NCBI GenBank assembly: GCA_037176725.1
Contig: JAZBRS010000076.1
Location: 120,547,001-120,611,000 of the forward strand
Reading direction: 5' to 3'
From: Posidonia oceanica
Lineage: Eukaryota > Streptophyta > Magnoliopsida > Alismatales > Posidoniaceae
DNA length: 64,000 nucleotides
A program made the translations under genes and the position numbers. The stretch's first letter is position 1; every line of letters begins with the position of its first letter. This document shows, piece after piece, positions 53,701 to 61,200 of this stretch. A model generated the notes under the pieces. That model did no database searches, was not told where the DNA came from, and saw nothing but the letters and a program-made list of their open reading frames with translations.

Positions 53701-54412
53701 TCCTTTTGCACACACTAAGCACCTTTAGCTCCCCTTCACTTGGGAGGACCTTTTGCACACCCCTAGGACCTCCTGAACACCTAAATCTGCTCTTCTCCCC
53801 TGTTCTGGCCTTCCTGCCTTGAAGCTGCGATATCTTCTGATCCGGCTGTTGGATCTTCTCAAGCAAGCTGCCCAGGCGACCGCAGCAAAGCACTCTTCAG
53901 CATGGACCAAGCAGATCTCAGATCAGGCTCCCGAATTTCCAGGTATGTCCTCCTGAACCCCTGCATTGCATTCATTTGCATGCCATTTGCATAGTTTTCC
54001 TCGTTTTCGATTTCTGTTTCTTTGAGCATGTAGAATAGGGCCTCCTCTTCTTGTCTATCAGCTCAGATCTCCATTTCGCGTTTCCCTATGTGTTTTGTGT
54101 TGAGTTTTCCCTGGATTTACCACTTAATGTGACTTTCTTCCCCCTTTTCCACGATCCGATCGCATCGCGAGCTTTAGGCAGCATGCGAGACACACCGTGG
54201 AACGGTTCAGTGGGAAATGGTCGCAAAAGAGGTGGTAATCCCCCCGTTTGCTCACTCTCCCCTTTGTTGGTCTTCACACCTACTCTGTGTGGCCCCGAAC
54301 AGCACCTGTTCTCACACATGCGTTGTTCTGCTTCTCCTCTTACTGCTTCTAATCTTTTCCTTGCATTTGCATTCGCACAGCTTTCCGAGGTTTTATCTCG
54401 CTGTTTTGCCAC

Positions 54413-54660
54413 CGTTTTGCGTGCCCGTTCTCGTTTTGGCACTGTTTTGCGTGCCTACTTTGTCTTTCGCGTCGTTTTGCGTGCTCGCCCTGTTTTTGGT
54501 AAGTATTCCCGCCCGTCATCGCCTTTTGCACCGATTTGCGTGCCGCCTTGCTTTCTCGCCCGTTTTGCATGCCGACCTTGTCTTTTTGCACCGTTTTGCG
54601 CGCTTTCTTGTTTTTTTGCCTCGTTTTGCGTGCTTTACGCCGTTTTCTCTTGCATGTCGG
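54413..54660 (+). repeat. ~30-bp minisatellite within the LTR (core GTTTTGCGTGC)
   Basis: GTTTTGCGTGC or a close variant is spaced at about 29-31 bp for most of the stretch, with one longer interval and one of about 19 bp. This array produces the repetitive Ala/Arg/Phe/Cys-rich pseudo-frames on both strands. Confidence 0.75.
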
Positions 54661-54719
54661 TTGCATTGCATGGTTTTACCGTTGTTTTGCTTTTTCGCCT
54701 GCATTTGCATATAGGGCTG

Positions 54720-55161
54720 TGATGCTTACTGCCTAGAGTTCTCACGAGCTAGGTTTCGCCCGGTTCGGAACACAGACAGCGTAGTTGAGCACTTAGACAG
54801 CACGTTTACTTTCCTTGCTTTGCCTCTTCCCACTTAGAGCACACCTTGAGCATTAATTTAGGCATTCATAGGCACATAGGCATTCAATCCTGCATTTCCT
54901 TGCGTATGCGAGCGTAAGCCTAGAAAGACCGATTCTCGGGCGTGTCGGGGGTGCCTAACACCTTCCCCGCACGTAACAGGAGTCCTTGCCTTGTCTTTTG
55001 GCCCGTAATGACCATACTGCCCTTATCCTAGGCTAGAGTCATCTCATTTGCATGTATTTGCATTTGTTTCCTTTGCATTGCTTTGCTTTGCATTTCTTGC
55101 TTGGTTTTGCGCGTTAATTCACACATTTCCCCCGGTTTTCCTTGTCTCCCATTAATGGACA
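54720..55161 (+). promoter_or_regulatory. 3' end of LTR with Tat-like conserved stretch (probable R/U5)
   Basis: This is the most complex, least biased sequence in the block. It holds GGGGGTGCCTAACACCTTC (54,947-54,965) and CGCACGTAACAGGAGTCC (54,969-54,986). Similar GGGGTG-CTAA-ACCTTCCC-GTAAC stretches are, from memory, a recurrent feature near the 3' end of Tat/Ogre LTRs. The assignment to R/U5 is inference. Confidence 0.5.
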
Positions 55162-55164
55162 TGG

Positions 55165-55175
55165 TGGCGACTCTG
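55165..55175 (+). promoter_or_regulatory. Candidate primer binding site (tRNA-Arg type)
   Basis: TGGCGACTCTG lies three bases after the LTR's CA end. It begins with the TGG that pairs to a tRNA CCA tail and matches the TGGCGACTC start of primer sites described for Ogre/Tat elements. Complementarity beyond these 11 bases (next ATTTG) appears weak, which may be decay or a different primer. Confidence 0.55.
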
Positions 55176-55287
55176 ATTTGTCTTATCTTTCTCTTTTCTT
55201 TTCGATTTCAAGTGTTTTCGAGTCGAGCCTCTTCCTCGGATCCAATCGCCGCTAAATAGCGAGCCTGATTCCGATCGGGATCGCTAC
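55176..55287 (+). mobile_element. Presumed start of retroelement 5' leader, truncated
   Basis: About 110 bp follow the primer site and end abruptly at GATCGCTAC, where satellite resumes at ATAAGG. The sequence starts T/C-rich and ends GC-rich, with the 8-bp palindrome CCGATCGG (55,270-55,277). It is too short to reach gag. Confidence 0.55.
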
Positions 55288-58200
55288 ATAAGGTTTGCAC
55301 TTATCATTCCTAACCTCTCCCGTGGTCTTGATAGGGCCAGCACCTATCAGTCCTGGCGGTCCGGTCTTGATAAGGCTTGCACTTGTCATTCCTGACCTCT
55401 TCTGGGTCACGTTAGGGCTTGCACCTATCTTTCCTGGCGGTCCGGTCTTGATAAGGCTTACACTAATCATTCCAGATATCTTCAGGGTCATGATAGGGCT
55501 TGTAGCTATCTTTCCAAGCGGTCCGGTCTCGATAAGGCTTGCACTTATCATTCCCGACTTGTTTTGGGTCTTGATTGGGCTTGCACCTATCATTCCTACC
55601 GGTCCGGCCTTGATAAGGAATGCACTTATCGTTCCGGACCTCTTTAGGGTCTTGATATGGCTTGCACCTAACATTCCTAGCGGTCCGGTCATGATAAGGC
55701 TTGCACTTATCATTCCAGACCACTTCCGGGTCTTGATGGCCCTTGCACCTATCATTCCTGGTGGTTCGGTCATGATAAGACTTGCACTTATCATTCCAAA
55801 CCTCTACAAGGGTCTTGATAGGGCACGCACCTATCATTCCTAGCGGTCCGGTCTTGATAAGGCTTGCACTTATCATTCCTGACCTCTTCTGGGTCATGAT
55901 AGGGCTTGCGCCTATCATTCCTGGCGGTCCGGTCTTGGTAAGGCCTGCACTTAACAATCCAGACCTCTTCCAAGTATTGATAGGGTTTGCACCTATCATT
56001 GCTGGCAGTCCAGTCTTGATTGGGCTTGCACTTATCATTCCTGACCTCTTTCGAGTCTTTATAGGGCTTGCACCAATCATTCCTGGCGGTCCAGTCGTGT
56101 TAAGGCGTGCACGAATCATTTCTAACCTCTCTCTGGGTCTTGATAGCACTTGCACATATCATTCCTGGTGGCCTTGTTTTGATAAGGCTTGCACTTATCA
56201 TTCCTGACCTCTTCCGTATCCTGATAGGGCTTGCACCAATCAATCCTGGCGGTCCGGTCTTGATAAGGCTTGCACTTATCATTCTAGACCTCTTTCGGGT
56301 CTTGATTGGGCTAGCACCTATCGTTCCTGGTGGTCCGGTCTTGATATGGCTTGCACTTATCATTCCTGACCTCTTCAGGGTCTTGATAGGGCTTGCACCT
56401 ACCATTCCTGGCGGTCCGGTCATGATAAGGCTTGCACATATCATTCCTGACTTCTCCAAGGGTCTTGATAGGGCATGCACCTATCGTTCCTGGTGGTCCA
56501 GTCTTGATCAGGCATGCACCAATCATTCCTGACCACTTCCGTGTCATGATAGGGCTTGCGCCTATCATTCTTGGCGGTCCGGTCTTGATAAGGCTTGCGC
56601 TTAACATTCCAGACCTCTTCCAGGACTTGATAGGGCTTGCACCTATCATTCTAGGCGGTCCGGTCATGATAAGGCTTGCACTAATCATTCCTGACCTCTT
56701 CCGGGTCATGTTAGGCCATGCACCTATCATTCCTGGGAGATAGGTCTTGATACGGCTTGCACTTATCATTCCTGACCTCTTCTGGGCCCTGGTAGGGCTT
56801 GCACTTATCAATCCTTGCGGTCCGGTCTTGATATGGGATGCACTTATCATTCCTGACCGCTTCTGTGTCTTGATAGGGCTTGCACTTTTCATTCCTGGTG
56901 GTCCAATCTTGATAAGGCTTGCACTTATCGTTCCTGACCTCTTCCTGGTCCTGATAGGTCTTGCACCTATCATTCCTGACGGTTCGGTCTTGATTAGGCT
57001 TGCACTAATCATTCCTGACCTCCTCTGGGTCTTGATAGCGCTTGCAGCTATCACTCCTAGCGGTCCGGTCACGGTAAGGCTTGCACTTATCATTCCTGAC
57101 CTCACCCAGGGTCATGATGGGGCTTGCACCTATCATTCCTGGCGGTCCGGTCTTGATAAGGCTTGCACTTATCCGTCTAGACCTCTTCCGGGATTGATAG
57201 GGCTTGCACCAATCATTCCTAGCGATCCGGTCATGATTAGCCTTGCACTTATCATTCCTAACCTCTTACGGGTCATGTTAGGCCTTGCACCAATCATTTC
57301 TGGCAGACCGGTCTTGATAAGGACTGCACTTATCATTCCTGACCTCTTCTAGGTCTTTGTAGGGCTTGCACCTATCAATCCCGGCGGTCTGGTCATGATA
57401 AGGCTTGCACTTACCATCCTTGACCTCTTCCAGGTCTTGATCGGGCATGCACCTATCATTCCTGGCGGTTCGGTCCTGATAAGACTTGCACTTATCATTC
57501 CTGATCTCTTCCTGGACTTGATAGGGCTAGCACCTATCATTCCAGGCGGTCCGGTGCTAATTAGGCTTGCACTAATCATTCCTGACCTCTTCCGGGTCTT
57601 GATAGGGCATCCGCCTATCATTCCTGGCGGTCCGGTATTGATAAGGCTTGCACTTATCATTCCAGACCTCATTCGGGTCTTGATCAGGCTTTCACCTATC
57701 ATTCCAGGTGTTCCGGTCACGATAAGGCTTGAACTAATCAATCCTAACCTCTCCTTGGGTCTTGATAGGGCTTGCGCCTATCATTCCTAGAGGTCCAGTT
57801 TTGGTAAGGCTTGCACTTATCAATCCTGACCACTTCGGGTCGTGATAGGGCTTGCTCTATCATTCCTGGTGGTTTGGTCTTGATTAGGCTTGCACTTATG
57901 ATTCCCGCGATCATCCTAGTCTTGATAGGGCTTGCGCCTATTAGTCCTGGCGGTTCGGTCTTGATAAGGCTAGCACTTATCATTCCTGACCTCTTCCAGG
58001 TCTTGATAAGGCTTGCACCTATCATTCCTGGAGGTCCGGTCATGATGAGGCTTGCACTAATCATTCCTGACCTCTTTCGGGTCCTATTAGGCCTTGCACC
58101 TATCATTCCTGGTGGGCCGGTCATGATAAGGCTTGCACTTATCATTCCTGACCACTTCGGGCCCTAGTAGGGCTTGCACTTATCAATCCTTGCAGTCAGG

Positions 58201-61200
58201 TCTAGATAAGGCTTGCACTTATCATCCCTGACCTCTTTCAGGTCTTGGCAGGGCACGCACCTATCATTCCTGGTGGTCCGGTCTTAATAAGGCTTGCACT
58301 TACCAATCCTAATCTCTTCCTGTACTTGATAGGGCTAGCACCTATCATTCCTGGCAGTCTGGTCCAAATTAGGCTTGCCCAAATCTTTCCTGACCACTTC
58401 AGGGTCATGACAGGGCTTCCGCCTATCATTCCTGGCGGTCCGGTCATGATAAGGCTTGCATTTATCATTCCAGACATCTTCCTGGTCTTGATAGGGCTTG
58501 CACCTATCATTCCTGGCGGTCCGGTCGTGATAAGGCTTGCACTAATCATTCCTGACGTCTCCCTGGGTCTTGATAGGGCTTGCGCCTATCATTCTCGGCG
58601 GTCCGGTCTTGATCAGGCTTGCGCTTATCATTCCTGACCTCTTCCGGGTATTGAAAGGGCTTGCTCTCTCATTCCTGGTGGTCTGGTCTTGACTACGCTT
58701 GCACTTATCATTCCTGACCTCTTCCATTTCTTGATAGGGCTTGCGCCAATCATTCCTGGCGGTCCGGCCATGATAAGGCTTGCACTAATCATTCTTGACG
58801 TCTCCCTGGGTCTTGATAGTGCTTGCGCCTATCATTCCTGGCGGTCCGGTCTTGGTAAGGCTTGCTCTTACCATTCCGAACCTCTTCCGGGTCATGATAG
58901 GTCTTGCACATATCATTCTTGGCGGTCCGGTCTAGAAAAGGCTTGCACTAATCATTCCTGACCTCCCCTTGGTCTTGATAGGGCTTGCACCTGTCATTCA
59001 TGGCAGTCCGGTCTTGGTAAGGCTTGCACTTATCATTCCTGACATCTTCTGGGTCATGATAGGGTTGCGCCTATCATTCCTGGCGGTTCGGTGATGCTAT
59101 GGCTTGCACTTATCATTCTTGACCTCTTATGGGTCTTGATAGGGCCTGTAGCTATCATTCCTGGCAGTTCGGTCATGGTAAGGCTTGCACTAATCATTCC
59201 TGACCACTTCCGGGTCTTGATCGGGCTTGCACCTATCATTCCGGGCGGTTCGGTCTTGATAAGGCTTGCACTTATCATTCTTGACCACTTCTTGGTTTTG
59301 ATAGGGCTTGCACCTAACATTCCTAGCAGTCCGGTCGTGATAAAGCTTGCGCTTATCATTCCTGACCGCTTCCGTGTAATGATAGAGGTTGCAGCTATCA
59401 TTCCTGGTGGTCCGGTCTTGATAAGGCTAGCATTGATCATTCCTGACGTCTTCCAGGTCTTGATAACGCATGCATCTACCATTCCTGGCAGTCCGATTTT
59501 GATTAGGCTTGCACGTCTCCTTTCTGACATCCTCCGGGTCTTGATAGTGCTTGCTTATCAATCTAGGCGGTCTGGTCCTAATACGGCGTGCACTTATCAT
59601 TCCTGACCACTTTCTGGTCTTGGTAGCGCTTGCACCAATAATTCCAGGCGGTCCGACCTTGATATGGCTTGCACTTATCATTACTGAACCCTTCCGGGTC
59701 TTGATAGGGCTTGCACCCATTATTCCTGGTGGCCCGGTCTTCATAAGGCAAGCACATTTCATTCCTAACCTCCACCGGGACTTGATAGGGCCTGCACCTA
59801 TCATTCTTGGCGGTCCGGTCTTGATAAGGCTTGTACTTAGCATTCCAGACTTCTTCCGAGTCATGATAGGGCTTGCACATAACATTCTTGGCAGTCTGAT
59901 CTTGATAAGGCTTGCACTTTTCATTCCTGACCTCTCCCCGTGTCATGATAGGGCTTGCCCCTATCATTCCTAGCGGTCCTGTATTGGTAAGGCATGCACT
60001 TATCATTCCTAACCTCTTCCGGGTCTTGATTGGGCTTGCGCCTATCAATCCTGGCGGTCCGGTCAAGATAAGGCTTGCACTTATCATTCCTGACCTCTTC
60101 CTGGTATTGATTGGGCTTGCACCTATCATTCCTGGTGGTCTGGTCAAGATAAGGCTTGCTCGTATCATTCCTGACATCTTCTCGGTCTTGATAGAGCTTG
60201 CACCTATCATGTCTCGCGGTTTGGTCCTGATAAGACTTGCACTTATCATTCCTGACCACTTCTAGGTCTTGATAGGACTTGCACCTATCATTCCGGGCGG
60301 TCCGGTCATGATAAGGCTTGCACTTATCATTCTTGACCTCTCCTTGGGTCTTGATAGGGCTTGCACCTATCATTCCGGGCGGTCGGGTGATGATGGGTCT
60401 TGCACTTATCAATCCTAACCTCTTCCTGGGTCTCGATAGGGCTTGCACCGATCATTCCTAGCAGTCCGGTCAAGATAAAGCATGTACTTATCATTCCTGA
60501 CCTCTTCCAAGTCTTGAATGGGCTTGCACCTATCATTCCTGGTGGTCCGGTCTTGATAAGGCTTGCGCTTATCATTCTTGAACTCTTCCGGGTTTGGATA
60601 GGGCTTGCAACTATCATTCCTAGCGGTCCGGTGTTGATAAGGCTTGCACTAATCAATCTTGACCTCTTCCGGGTCTTGATAAGGCTTGCACTTATCATTC
60701 CTGACCTCCTCCGGGTCTGGATAGGGCTTGCACTTAGCATTCCTGGCGGTCTAGTCTTGATAGGGCTTGCACTTATCAATCCTGACCTCTTCCAGGTCTT
60801 GATAGGGGTTGCACCTATCATAACTGGCGGTCCTTTCTTGATAAGGCTTGTACTTATCATTCCGGAGCTCCTTCGGGTCATGAGAGGGCTTGCACCTACC
60901 ATTCCGGGAGGTCCAGTCTTGATAAGGCCTGCACTTATCGTCCCTAACCTCTTCTGGGTCTTGATAGGGCTTGCACCTAACATTCCTGGCTGTCCGGTCA
61001 TGATAAGCCATGCACTAATCATTCCTGGTGGTCCGGTCTTCATAAGGCTTGCACTTATCATTCCTGACCTCATCTTGGTCGTGATAAGGCTTGCACCTAT
61101 CATTCCTAGCGGTCCGGTCTTGATTAGGCTTGCACTAATCAATCCTGAACTCTTCCGAGTCTTGATAGCGCTCGCACCTATCATTCCTGGCGGTCCGGTC

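Larger units (their letters stand above)
49525..55161 (+). mobile_element. Long terminal repeat, ~5.64 kb, TGT...ACA
   Basis: The start is placed at TGTTGACACTCC, immediately after the purine tract. The end is placed at GGACA, three bases before the primer binding site, giving TG/CA termini and TGT/ACA inverted ends. The LTR contains strongly strand-biased stretches: an A-rich, G-poor segment (about 50,190-50,970), a pyrimidine tract (about 50,990-51,140), a C-rich segment (about 51,140-52,640), a T-rich segment with degenerate repeats (52,660-53,700) and a ~30-bp minisatellite (54,413-54,660). The stop-free stretches inside (such as 54,051-54,722) follow these low-complexity repeats and encode nothing recognisable. 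U3/R/U5 limits and the TATA box cannot be assigned without the second LTR or transcript data. Confidence 0.65.
49425..55287 (+). mobile_element. Retroelement block: LTR with internal-region stubs, probable Tat/Ogre Ty3/gypsy
   Basis: This is the only non-satellite sequence in the window. It reads as [3' end of internal region + PPT]-[LTR]-[PBS + start of 5' leader]. An LTR of 5.6 kb is exceptional and is known in the Ogre group of the Tat lineage. The 3' end (GGGGGTGCCTAACACCTTC at 54,947-54,965, then a GTAAC-containing stretch) resembles conserved ends of Tat-type LTRs as I remember them, and TGGCGACTCTG fits a tRNA-Arg-type primer site used by this lineage. No gag, protease, RT, RNase H or integrase sequence is present. 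Neither edge shows a target-site duplication. Alternatives are a different long-LTR element or an unrelated non-coding insert with chance PPT/PBS matches. Confidence 0.7.

Noticed and set aside
54051..54722. A 223-residue plus-strand open frame in the LTR
   Set aside because: Its second half lies in the GTTTTGCGTGC minisatellite and the overlapping frames on both strands are similarly open. No retroviral or host domain is visible.
49425..55287. Simple solo LTR
   Set aside because: The edges carry ~100 bp of apparent internal sequence on each side, there is no target-site duplication, and 294 bp of satellite are missing at the site.
49425..55287. Full autonomous retrotransposon
   Set aside because: No reverse transcriptase, integrase, protease or gag motif in any frame, and only one LTR.
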